Shown here piece after piece: positions 1 through 9,900 of a stretch of 64,000 bases of DNA. Source of the DNA: Anthracocystis setariae (Eukaryota > Basidiomycota > Ustilaginomycetes > Ustilaginales > Ustilaginaceae); contig CAKMXJ010000005.1 in NCBI GenBank assembly GCA_928724745.1, forward strand, positions 186,001-250,000, read 5' to 3'. The notes below the pieces were generated by a model, which saw only the letters and a list, made by a program, of their open reading frames with translations, was not told the DNA's origin and did not search any database. The translations under genes were made by a program, and so were the position numbers. Position 1 is the first letter of the stretch; each line of letters opens with the position of its first letter.

Positions 1-1
1 A

Positions 2-1015
2 ACCAATGCCGAGGCAACGCTGACAGGCAGGCTGCAAACGACGATCGCGGCGATTTCGGCTGCGGACGCCGAAACGGCCACTGCCGAAGAGCTCGCTGCT
101 CGACGTCGCGGTGCTTGGATTGCAGGTGTTGCGCTATTCTTGATCTTTGTCGCGTTTTTCCCGATCGAGACGGTGCTGCTGGCGCTGCCTGTGCTGTATT
201 CGTTCTGGCTGCCACAGATCTACCGCAACGTGGTTCGAGGTACGCGCAGAGCCGTTTTGAAGCGTACCGTTGTGGTCACGACGCTGTGCCGGTTGTTTGT
301 TCCGCTGTATGTGCTGGGATGTCCGGAGAACGTGTTGTTGATGGATGCGAATGGGTGGGGGTGGGTGTTGGGTGGCTGGGTGGGGTTGCAGGCGGTGGTG
401 TTGATGTTACAGGATGTGATGGGCGCGCATTGGTTTATGCGGCAAACTTGGATTCCGGAGGGAGCGAGCGGGGTTGGATGGGAGTATCATCCCGAGCTCA
501 AGAGAGGGGCAGATGAAGAGCAAGGAGTGGAAGGCGAGGATGGATATGCGGATTGTGCAATTTGCCTCACTGCCATCGAGAACAAGCGCGCGAAGCCAAG
601 GGGCAGGAGGAGGAACAAGGGGAAAGGAGGAGCAGAAGCGAGAGGATGGTTCGGATTCGGAAAGTCTCATGCTGGCTACGATCGCATTTCAAATGCTGAG
701 GATTATGACGTGCCGAACCAAGACGAACGGTATTCAGCAGTTGATAAACAGGCCTCGCAGTCGTTGTGGGGTGGGGATGCATCGTCGGCTCAATCTAGCA
801 GTCGAAGTTGGCGAACGCGTAGAGGGCTGGCCAGGGTCATCAGCAGAATGGTGGAGTGCAAGACAGGATTGGTTGCAACCAACCGATTGCGTAGGAGGAG
901 GATGGATGTCATGGTGGCGCCGTGTCAACATGCATTCCACACTGAATGTCTGCAGAGGTGGTTGCAGATCAAAAGTGAGTGTCCCAGTTGCAGGGCTTCG
1001 CTCCCTTCGATCTAG
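2..1015 (+). CDS. DSC E3 ubiquitin ligase subunit Tul1/Dsc1-like (3' part)
   Basis: The frame is open from base 2, so the 5' end lies outside the window; 337 codons are visible. The protein shows several hydrophobic stretches (for example around GVALFLIFVAFFP and WVLGGWVGLQAVVLML) and then a C-terminal RING-H2 finger. The first zinc pair is DCAICLTAIE. The rest, CQHAFHTECLQRW and ECPSC, follows more than 100 residues later. A multi-span membrane protein ending in a RING that reads 'PC.H.FH..CL..W...K.ECP.CR' is typical of Tul1/Dsc1. That Golgi/endosome ligase ubiquitinates membrane proteins and, in fission yeast, helps activate SREBP. Odd point: the basic and Ser-rich insert between the zinc-ligand halves is long. 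Another multi-span RING ligase is possible but fits less well. Confidence 0.8.
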   Translation, partial: TNAEATLTGRLQTTIAAISAADAETATAEELAARRRGAWIAGVALFLIFVAFFPIETVLLALPVLYSFWLPQIYRNVVRGTRRAVLKRTVVVTTLCRLFVPLYVLGCPENVLLMDANGWGWVLGGWVGLQAVVLMLQDVMGAHWFMRQTWIPEGASGVGWEYHPELKRGADEEQGVEGEDGYADCAICLTAIENKRAKPRGRRRNKGKGGAEARGWFGFGKSHAGYDRISNAEDYDVPNQDERYSAVDKQASQSLWGGDASSAQSSSRSWRTRRGLARVISRMVECKTGLVATNRLRRRRMDVMVAPCQHAFHTECLQRWLQIKSECPSCRASLPSI

Positions 1016-1119
1016 ACTGACTTGGATGGATGATATAGATGCTGAGGTTTTTAATTGCATTGTCGTGTGGGGTATATTGTATAACTGTTGTGAGCGAGCG
1101 GTCAATCGATGGGAAGGAG

Positions 1120-1608
1120 TTAGGCGAGTGCGAATGAGACGCGCTTTCGTGGTGATTTGCTCTTGTTCGCCGAAGACTTTTTCAAATTCGACATGCCACC
1201 ACCACCACCACCACCACTTGATGTACCAATACTTGCAACATCATCTGCATCATTCTCAGCTTCGATGTGGCTAGACTGTTGGTTGGGGGCGATCTTTCCT
1301 CGTTGTTTCCTGGCCTCTTTTCGTTTCTTAACCTTTTCCCGAAGGCTTTTTTTGAGTTGAGCCTTGATGTCCGCTTTGCTCTTTGTGGCGGGTTTGTGAT
1401 GGGTGAGGATGGATTTCTTGTGTTTGTTTGCGAGTTGGATTTGTTGTAGTGCTTGGAGTTTTTGTTTCGAGGTTTGGATGCGTTGTGCGTCGTGGTTGGA
1501 TTTGGCTTCGGCGATCGAGTTGGAGAGCGCGACGAGGTGCGAGATGCCAGCGTCTTCGGCGAACTTTGACTTGCGGACGGGTTGGGTTGGGGTGACGTGG
1601 CGTGCCAT
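1120..1608 (-). CDS. small basic hypothetical protein with C-terminal RVSF motif
   Basis: I do not recognise this gene. The chosen start at 1608 gives 162 residues; an in-frame ATG at 1722 would add a Leu/Pro-rich leader that looks like translated pyrimidine-rich 5' leader. The protein has a polar N-terminus, a helical Gln/Lys-rich middle, a strongly basic stretch (KKSLREKVKKRKEARKQR, about residues 88-105), a Gly run encoded by a CCA/CCG-type triplet tract, and the ending SPRKRVSFALA. RVSF matches the consensus of the protein-phosphatase-1 docking motif. Basic, lysine-rich small proteins of this kind are often nucleolar, but that is inference. The gene is transcribed toward the 3' end of the Dsc1-like gene, about 100 bp away. 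Confidence 0.5.
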   Translation of the reverse strand: MARHVTPTQPVRKSKFAEDAGISHLVALSNSIAEAKSNHDAQRIQTSKQKLQALQQIQLANKHKKSILTHHKPATKSKADIKAQLKKSLREKVKKRKEARKQRGKIAPNQQSSHIEAENDADDVASIGTSSGGGGGGGMSNLKKSSANKSKSPRKRVSFALA

Positions 1609-1722
1609 GGCGTGGAGAGGTAAAAGTGAGAAATGCAGGAGAATGGGAAGGGGGACGAGGAGGAGGAGGAGGAGGAGGAATGCGGTTGGTGGAGTGTGGA
1701 AATTTTTGGTGAGGCGAGGCAA

Positions 1723-3027
1723 AGTCCCGGCACTCGGAGGTGGAGTTATGAGTTATGAGTTTTTGTTCAAATTTTGTGAGGTCGTGACAGGAAACAATGA
1801 TGTGTTGTTTTGAACCCAACCGAATCGATTCGCAAGCGGCGATACTGCACGTCATGCGGGGGGTTGCAAGGTGGGGACTGAGCAGGAGTAAACAGGAAGC
1901 TTGATTCCAAGTACAGTAGACTGCAAGTTAGTAGTTGTTGGATCAAACAAGATCTCCCATCTCAGGATCGCAGTACTGGATCGCAGTACTGGATGCGAAC
2001 AGGGAAGATGACTTTGCAATGCTGAACCAACTACTCTCTGGTAGACAGAAAGGCAAGAACTGCGAACCACTTTTTTTTTGTCGGCGATCGACAGGCAAAA
2101 GATGATTTGACGCATCTGCTTGGCTTTGTCGCTCGGTGAGGTGAGTTTGGGCAAAATCGAGAGAAAACGGCTGGTCATGCCGGCGAGAATTGCATAAAAA
2201 AAAAACAAAAACAAAAAAATCCAAAATATAATAATAATTTCCTCTCGCTTCAGTGTGTCTGTTTGCGGGTTGTTGCGTCAGAGTGGGGCTCTGGCCTAGC
2301 GTCTGTAGAACTTTTGGGCGCAGCATAGCACAGTGCAGCGCAGTGCGGTACGTGCGTGTGCATTCAACTCCTTGCACCCTAGCGCTCAGCAGCGTGAGTG
2401 GGGTACTGTAAAATCGTAAATCAGCCAACCACCAAGCAAGCACACACCCACCCACCCACACACACAAACACACAGCTGCTAAAGTCCAGCACAGCACTGC
2501 ACTGCACTGCATTTCTCAGCCAAACCACACGCGTATCATCACCGTCTCTCCTCCTATCTGCTTCACCGCATACCTCGATCATCGACTCAGCTACGCATCA
2601 ACTCGGATCTCGATACCCTTCAAGTCCCCTCTGGAAGGAACGTCTTCACGAACAGTGTCGCTGCATCTGCATCTATCCTCCCCTCTTTCAAGCCATCAAA
2701 GCATCATTCGCAAGTGGGTCTCATTCTTGCTACGGAACATCGCATCGCATCGCATCGCATCGCTTCGATCGGATCGTCCCGTCCTTCTCAGCACCCTCCC
2801 AACTATCTCTCGTTTCGACCATAGGAATCATATCAGAATCACGACGAACCAGGCTGAATCAACCAACTTATCTCGTCGACCAAGCATCAGCCTTGAAACA
2901 CTTGCCATCTCTTCTCTCCCCACAATCGGGCTCGAACCGGACGAAACGCTGCTCTGGAAGCTCATGACCGCATCTTGCTACCTGTCCCCATCCTCTTATC
3001 GCTAAATCGCATTTCGCAATTCATCCC
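1723..3027. other. intergenic and 5' leader region with short tandem repeats
   Basis: No gene is supported here. It separates the diverging minus-strand basic protein and the plus-strand FHA-RING gene. It holds a tandem GATCGCAGTACTG duplication near 1972-1997, an A-rich stretch at 2197-2235, a CA/CCCA-rich tract at 2441-2474, and five CATCG units at 2738-2763. Several frames over 2400-3005 are open but have low-complexity Ser/His/Thr composition, as expected for the pyrimidine-rich 5' leader of the downstream gene. Confidence 0.5.
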
Positions 3028-6000
3028 ATGTCGACCACTTCCACCAACAACATCCCCACTCGCACATCTTCGCAAACCAACACACCCTCACCCAGCTTGG
3101 ATCAATCCACTGCACCAAACCGACGTGTTTCCCTGTTTCAGCGATTCGGTCGTCGACCCAACACATCCAGCAACGTCAATCCATCTTCCTTTGCTGCTGC
3201 CAGTACCTCCGACCTTGTCTCCTCACCCGCACGAGGCTCCAGTTTCTCTGACTTGCTCCGAAGCTCTTCCCAAACTCAGCTTCCTCTTTCGCCCAACCAC
3301 CATCCTTCCGCCCCCGCTTCTCCTTCGCGCGTACCGCTACACACCAGGCTCACTTCTCCCAACATCGATTCCACCACCTCTTCCAAGTCCAGTATGACCA
3401 CCACCACCACCACCACCACCAACCCTTCTTCCCAATCTAGTGGCGGCAGTGCCCTAGGCCGCATGTTCCGCCGCTACAGTCAGGGTGGCGCTGCCAGGAG
3501 TGACTCACAGCGCCCACAAACTCGCGATCGCGACCGCGATCGCGATGGCCTCGACGCCTGTGCTCAATCCAACAGTCCAAGGCGATCTACGCTCAACTCC
3601 ACTGCCACCTCTCCTGCAGTCCCTCGGTCCGGCTCGCACAATGCCAACCTCGCCGCGCTGCCTTGCCTCGAAACAAATTTGACCAATCGCGCTGCTCGCA
3701 CTTTGGCTGGTCTGACAGAATCACCGGTAGCAGCAGCCTCAGCCTCACCCTCTCCAGCAGCTGCCAACGCAACCACTGCCTCCACCCAAGCTAATGCCTC
3801 ACCACAGCAATCCAACCCAACGGTCCAAGCATCCAATAACGCTACCGAGCCCAACTCCACCGATCCTGCTGCCGCTACAGCTGAAGCTAATTCATCAACG
3901 CCGACAGGCTCGCGACCTCTCAACGGCATGCATCGCATCCGTCTGGTTCCGCATCTCGAAGCCACCCGCTCGCTTCACTTTGAACCCATCGAACGCGACC
4001 TCAAGGAAGGCGCAGGCGCAGTCAAAGTGGGTCGATTCACCGATCGACAGCCCCCTCAACGTGATGCTATGGCCTCCACTCTCACCGCCGGTGGAGCATC
4101 AATCAACGACGCAGCTTCCGAGTTCGGATCGGCGATACACGCTCGAGGTCAACCTGGCGCGCGCGGCGGCGCTATCCCCATCAGTGGCAGTCATGGCGGC
4201 GGAGGTCGCATCGATTCTTCCCGCATCGCATTCAAGAGCAAGGTCGTCAGTCGAGGTCACGCCGAGATCTGGTGTGAGCCAGGTGGAAAGTTCTTCATTC
4301 GCGATACAAAGTCGTCGTCGGGTACATTCCTGAACCACATCCGCCTGTCCGGTCCCAATACCGAATCCAAGCCATTTGCCATCAAAGACGGTGATGTAGT
4401 CCAGCTGGGAGTCGACTACCAGGGCGGTACCGAGGAAATCTATCGCTGCGTCAAGATGCGCGTCGAGCTCAACCGTGGCTGGCAGCGCGAGGCGAACCAA
4501 TTCAACGTCAATGCTCTGCGACAGCTGCGCGCTTTGCAAGGAACGCCTCTCTCGTCGACAGAAGACAAGGGCAAGCGTGCTTCTGCCGTAGCTCTGCCTA
4601 CCAACAGGCAAGGTGTCAGCGTCACAGATTGCTGCATCTGTCTCTTCTCCGTCACCGTGTGCCAGGCGCTCTTTATTGCACCCTGCTCTCACGTGTTTCA
4701 CTACAAATGCATTCGACCGCTGCTCAACTTGCATCATCCGGGCTTTTCTTGTCCGCTCTGCCGCACCTTTGCCGATCTGGATGCCGATGTCGAGGAGGAC
4801 GAGGCTTGGCAGGAGGCGTTGATGAAGGAAGCGGCCGCGGCAGAAGTAAGCTTGGCAGCAGGAAAGCAGCCATTAGAGGTGAGTACGCCGGCTGTGGAGT
4901 TGGACGCTCCCATCATCTCCCTCGGAGCGACTCCGCTCATCGGTGCCAACAGTGTGGACGAATCAACGCCGTCCAACCCCACTGCTCGGCCACTTGGCGC
5001 TGCCGTGCCGGCTGCTCAGGCAAACGCCAGTCCTTCGCCCGTACGAGCCACTGCAGCGCAAAGCAAGCGCAAAAATGATTGGGCTCGTCCCGATACCGCG
5101 GTCGGATCAAGTACAGGCCCCTTGACGGGAGATGATACATTTGCAGTTGGCGAGGCTCCCGAAACTGCAGATGTGCTGAACGGGGTTTCTCACATTGAAG
5201 CCGAGATGGGCGAGATGGCTGTCACGGATCGCCTCCTCAACGAAGATGCAACAACGCCGCCCGATTCCACGCTTCTAGCCCAGCAACGCATCGCCGACGA
5301 AATCGGCGCACCGGCTCGCAGAGTGTCGGGCCCGATCGCCATTGTCAGCAGCCACGCTCACGGCTCCAACCCTCCGAGATCTAGTCTTGCCGGGCTTCCC
5401 GCATTGGGTCGCCCATCGGAAGGCTTGCGCACTATCAATACGGCCGGTGGTGGAGGTTTCTCTCCGGGCCTCGATGAAGCTGGTACACCTCTCAACAACA
5501 CTTTTTTGAGTACGCTTGCGGAAGTTCCGCAGGCAAGTGGAGCGCTGGCCGCAGCAAGTCGGGATTTTCCGCTAGGCCGATCGGCACCGGCCCAGAATCA
5601 AGTGTCGAACAGCCGAACTCACATGGCTGAAGGGAGATCAATCGAAGCAGAAGGCTTCGCTAGGCGGAAGAGGTCCAGTGATGGTGGAGACGATGTGGAC
5701 ACTGCTGAAGAAGAGGCTGGAGGCCCCATCATTCCCGCAGCTTTGTCGGACCCAAGTGGGGTCGCCAAAGGCAAAGCCAAATCTTCGCCTATTGCAGCCG
5801 ATGGACACCATGATGGAAGTGTGGCAGATGGCTCGATCAAGCTAGCCAATGCCAAGACGCGTGGACGAAGCCGATCGCGCTCTCGCAGCGGAAGAGCGGA
5901 TATCCTGCTGAGCGACTCGGATGACCAGGAAGCTTCCCCCTTGCCGTCGCAAGAGCACCCACCCATGCCTCGCACAGGATCCAATCTGAATGCGAGTGCG

Positions 6001-6150
6001 TACATGTCGCATCAGCTACGCCAGGACTCGATCGGCAGCGGAGGATCGAATGCGGACAATGTAGTAACACCGACGAGTCTGTGCGGCGGGGAAAGCAAGA
6101 TGGCTCGTTTCAAACGCCGGATTTCGCATGCCCACGTGAGCGGAAGCTAG
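3028..6150 (+). CDS. FHA-RING E3 ubiquitin ligase (Dma1/Dma2/Chfr-like)
   Basis: Predicted length is 1040 residues in one exon. A low-complexity Ser/Thr/Asn N-terminus (1 to about 310) is followed by an FHA domain (about 315-485) with the phosphothreonine-binding core VGRF, then SRGHAEIW, SSSGTFLN and DGDVVQLG. A RING finger follows at about 535-580 (CCICLF, PCSHVFHYKC, CPLCR). FHA then RING in this order is the architecture of yeast Dma1/Dma2 and fission yeast Dma1, ligases acting in the spindle-position checkpoint and septin/SIN control. The remaining 450 residues are disordered, include an RSRSRSRS run, and make the protein more than twice the length of yeast Dma proteins. The start ATG at 3028 is the first in this frame after a long leader. 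Confidence 0.85.
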   Translation: MSTTSTNNIPTRTSSQTNTPSPSLDQSTAPNRRVSLFQRFGRRPNTSSNVNPSSFAAASTSDLVSSPARGSSFSDLLRSSSQTQLPLSPNHHPSAPASPSRVPLHTRLTSPNIDSTTSSKSSMTTTTTTTTNPSSQSSGGSALGRMFRRYSQGGAARSDSQRPQTRDRDRDRDGLDACAQSNSPRRSTLNSTATSPAVPRSGSHNANLAALPCLETNLTNRAARTLAGLTESPVAAASASPSPAAANATTASTQANASPQQSNPTVQASNNATEPNSTDPAAATAEANSSTPTGSRPLNGMHRIRLVPHLEATRSLHFEPIERDLKEGAGAVKVGRFTDRQPPQRDAMASTLTAGGASINDAASEFGSAIHARGQPGARGGAIPISGSHGGGGRIDSSRIAFKSKVVSRGHAEIWCEPGGKFFIRDTKSSSGTFLNHIRLSGPNTESKPFAIKDGDVVQLGVDYQGGTEEIYRCVKMRVELNRGWQREANQFNVNALRQLRALQGTPLSSTEDKGKRASAVALPTNRQGVSVTDCCICLFSVTVCQALFIAPCSHVFHYKCIRPLLNLHHPGFSCPLCRTFADLDADVEEDEAWQEALMKEAAAAEVSLAAGKQPLEVSTPAVELDAPIISLGATPLIGANSVDESTPSNPTARPLGAAVPAAQANASPSPVRATAAQSKRKNDWARPDTAVGSSTGPLTGDDTFAVGEAPETADVLNGVSHIEAEMGEMAVTDRLLNEDATTPPDSTLLAQQRIADEIGAPARRVSGPIAIVSSHAHGSNPPRSSLAGLPALGRPSEGLRTINTAGGGGFSPGLDEAGTPLNNTFLSTLAEVPQASGALAAASRDFPLGRSAPAQNQVSNSRTHMAEGRSIEAEGFARRKRSSDGGDDVDTAEEEAGGPIIPAALSDPSGVAKGKAKSSPIAADGHHDGSVADGSIKLANAKTRGRSRSRSRSGRADILLSDSDDQEASPLPSQEHPPMPRTGSNLNASAYMSHQLRQDSIGSGGSNADNVVTPTSLCGGESKMARFKRRISHAHVSGS

Positions 6151-6903
6151 TCAGCACAGCATCGGAAGCATCACCAGCATCTTTCAGAGCACTTGGATCG
6201 CTGTAATTGCATGTCTGTCTGTTGGCATATTCGTCTGATGTGTCTGGTCGGTGGGCTTGACAGCAAGGAGTCACAGGTGGTGAGTGGCTTAGGTATGGTG
6301 GTGGTTGAGCACGCAATACGATCCTTTCTGCAGTCGTGAGTAGTGGTGTTTTTTTTGGCGCATGACTAGAGTGCGATGCGCAATACAGTAATAATCGGCT
6401 TGAGTGTGGAGGTGAGTACGCACAGCACGCCACAGAGGCTCAGTCGCGCACGGTGATGCTGTCGATTGTGAATTCAAGGGTCCACAACGGAGTCACACAC
6501 AAGGACCAAAGCCATTCGTTGGTTCGTCCCTCGCTCATCGCATCTTGTCTCTTATCAAGATCGACAGTCATATGCAGTCACCAAAGAGCATTTGACCACG
6601 ATATCGATCAAACTCATCGACAAACGCTCTCCTGCTCGTCAGAGGCGACGTTATCAATCATCGACTACGCCGAATCGCGAAGCTGTTGGTCAAGCTCAAA
6701 CGTTGTACACCGTGCTCGACTGGTTTGCGGCACCACATCCAAGGCAGGCGTCGAACAGGCATGCATTGCAAGTCGATATGATCTGAATCCACACCTCAGG
6801 TACTCGTCCGGATCCATACTTCTTTGGAGGCTTGTCCAAGTAGCGATACGTTGGCCATTGGCGTCAGTGATCAGCTGGCTGCTAATAGCGTACGTAGCCG
6901 GTC
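6151..6903. other. intergenic, no gene seen
   Basis: This stretch lies between the FHA-RING gene and the Atg11 gene on the same strand, so it should hold the 3' end of the first transcript and the promoter of the second. Short open frames at 6453-6980 and 6592-6786 have no recognisable protein character. Confidence 0.4.
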
Positions 6904-9900
6904 ATGAGGGTCATACGAGCATACGATGGTCGATCCATCGTTGTCAACCAGCCTTTATCTCAGTTTGCCTCTCTCGATGACCTTCTCGATACCCTTTCCC
7001 TGGCAACCGAGATCCCATCCGATTCGATCATTTGCATGACCGCAGATGGAAGTCAGCTCAAGCAAGAGTTGCTCGACCGAATCGTGCAACAGACTCATTC
7101 GCCCTCGGCATCCTCCGCCACCGCCCTCAACAAACCTCCTCCATCCGCATCCACTTTAGCATACCAGGATCCATCGGCCTCCATCCAGCAAGCCAACGAA
7201 GGCGAATCCCTTGCGCAAGAGTTCTTCGTATTCAATCGCGACTTTCTCTTTACGGATCCGACCGAGTTTGCGGCCGAGTTGGCCGAGCATACAGTGCTCA
7301 ATCCCGTGACGGCAGTGCCAGAAGCCGATTTCTCGTTCCCGCCAACGCCCAAATCGCTCGAGGCGCTGGTCAGCTGGTCTGGAGAGATAGCGGAGCTGGT
7401 CACCAACCACAAACATATCTGTCAAGATTTGCTGCTCAGGATCTCACTCATCGCTCGCAGTCTTCAAGTGGCGCTCGCCAACCTCAGAGACCATGCGGAC
7501 AACATCGAAAAGGGTGCCAAGGCGCTCATCGATGATGTGGCGCAGAAGGAGCTGACACGCATGCAAACGCTGCTCCAGGGCCATGAACGAGATCTGCGCA
7601 TCCTCTCCACGGTCTCGATCCATCCTCAACTCCAATCCGCCAGCTCCCAGGCAGCCGCCGCCGCCGCCTCTTCCTCTTCCGCACAGAATGGCAACGGCAA
7701 CAATCAAACCATGGCCAAGCCAAAGCATCGTACCCTCGGCGATTACATCAGCAAATCCAAGATGGGCGCTGTCGCCGATGCCTGTCATCGCGTCTACTCG
7801 GAACTGCGTGAGCGTATCGAGAGGATCGAAACCGACCTCTCGCTTGTACGCAATGATACACAGGGTCTGTCCGAGGAGGTAGAGGCCACCACGCCAGAAG
7901 TCGCCGAAGAGACCTACCAACGTGTCGTCGAAGCAGAGGCGAGGTCTCAGCATCTTCATCAATTCATCCACGCCACTTGTGCCCCAGACGCTCAGGGATG
8001 GCCCGTCGCTGACAAGATCGATGCAGCTACGTTTGACGAGATCGTCAACAGCTCCAACGAACTTTTGCTCCTGGATGAGGTGGTACGTGAAGGCGTGCAG
8101 CGATTGACCCAGGATCGCAACGATATCGTCGAGCGCAGCCTTCATCTGCTCATCGACATCTCGGGCATCCAATCAGAGTTTACAGAGACGGGGTCGTTGC
8201 TTGCTGCTGTCGATGCTGATCTTCACTCAAACAAGTTGGAAGGTTTCAAGCATCTGCACCGCCTCAAAAACATGCTCTGGGCGTACGGCGCCACCGTCGT
8301 CGAGGTCGTACGGCGTCGAGAGTTTGCCAAGCAGTTCTTGGGCAAGTCGCAATCGCTCGCTGAGCTCATGGCTAAGCTGTCGGCGTCTGAATCCAAACGC
8401 AGGCAGTTCTACCGCACGGAAGTCTCTTCGCTCTTGCCATGGGTGGTCAAGGGCATGGACGACAAGCCACCGAGCCTCGAGATCACCACGCCAAGAGTGA
8501 GCAATGATGGTATGGCTGATCTCGGGCTATCCGACCTCGAGGCGCTGTACGAGCTGCTCGATCAAGTCGATGCTAAGCTGCGCCAAGACGAGAACGGCAC
8601 CGACGCCGGACCGAGTCCGATCCCGGAAGTCAAAGCGGCTCTGCAATCGCTCGCTTCTGCTCTACAAGACCTCGACGACGAGTTCATTCACCTCGTCAAT
8701 CAGCAGCTGCTCAACCAGGACGACGACGAAGACGGATCCGATGAAGATGGCGATGAGAGTGGATCTGAAACTTCAATCCGGGCACGCAAGAGGCTGCGTC
8801 GTCGTCAGCGTCTTACTGCGTCCCTTGCGGCTTTACACGACGAGGCGATTGCCACGTTGCGACGTGAACTCTCTGCTACCAAAGCTGCTAAGGAGGAAGT
8901 GGAACGAACACTGAAATCGGACCACGAAAGCCGCACTCTGGCGCTCAAGGCCGAAATCGAAACGCTCAAAAAGCAGGTCGAGGCAGGCAAGTCGGACGTC
9001 CTCAAGCTCGAGGCCGAGAAGCGAGAAGCGCAAAGCCAGATGGGCAACCTCGCAGACGACTTGGAGCTTGAACGTGAACGTCGACTCAACATGGTGGACG
9101 AAGTGAATCAACTTCGTCGCGATGTGGAAGAAAGTCATCGGTCGGAGGCCGAAGCCAGACAAGAGGCGATGGAGGACGCTGACCGCGTCGTTGAGCTCGA
9201 AGCACAGGCTCAAGAGCTGCATGTGGAACTTGAAGAGGCCAAGCGAGCTCGCGTTGATGCCAGCAATCGCATCGAGGCTTTGCTCAGCGAGGGGTCCAGT
9301 GCTGAAGGCGAGCTGCGTACGGCTCAAGCCCGAATCGATGAATTGACCGAGCAGCTCTCAAACGCGCACACCGAAGCAGCCAAGGCGAGGGAAGCTGCTT
9401 CAGAGGTCGAGGCTTCCAAGGAGCGACAGATCCGTTCCTACCGCGCTGAGGCGGACGGCGATCGGGCGATTCTGGAAGAAAAGGTGCGAGCTCTCAAGGT
9501 CGATCTGGACGCCAAAGTGCAGCTGCTCGAACAGCAGTCGGCTGTTGCTCAAAGAGCCGAGCAGAGCCGCGTTCCTGACCGAGAAGCCATCGAGTTGCTT
9601 CGAGGACAGCTGCGAGCCGCAGATGTGGCACACGAGGAGATCGTCAAGGAGATGGATCATGCCAAGCAGTTTGCTGATGAGGCAGAGGCCGCACGCAGGG
9701 AGGTCGAGGCGAGTCGACAGCAGCTGCTAGAGCGAGCACGCGATTTGCTTGCCAAGACGAGTCTGCTTCGCAAGACCGTCCGAGCAATGCCAAATCACAC
9801 CTCGTCTCGACAGTCTTCCAGCGCGGGCCAGCCAGCCAACAATCCCGCTTCAACGTCAGCACTGGCCACCTCTTCCGGAGCCACCGTAGCAGCTCAACGT

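Noticed and set aside
2398..3005. upstream protein-coding gene before the FHA-RING gene
   Set aside because: The open frames are low-complexity, begin without a convincing ATG and overlap each other. They read as a pyrimidine-rich leader.
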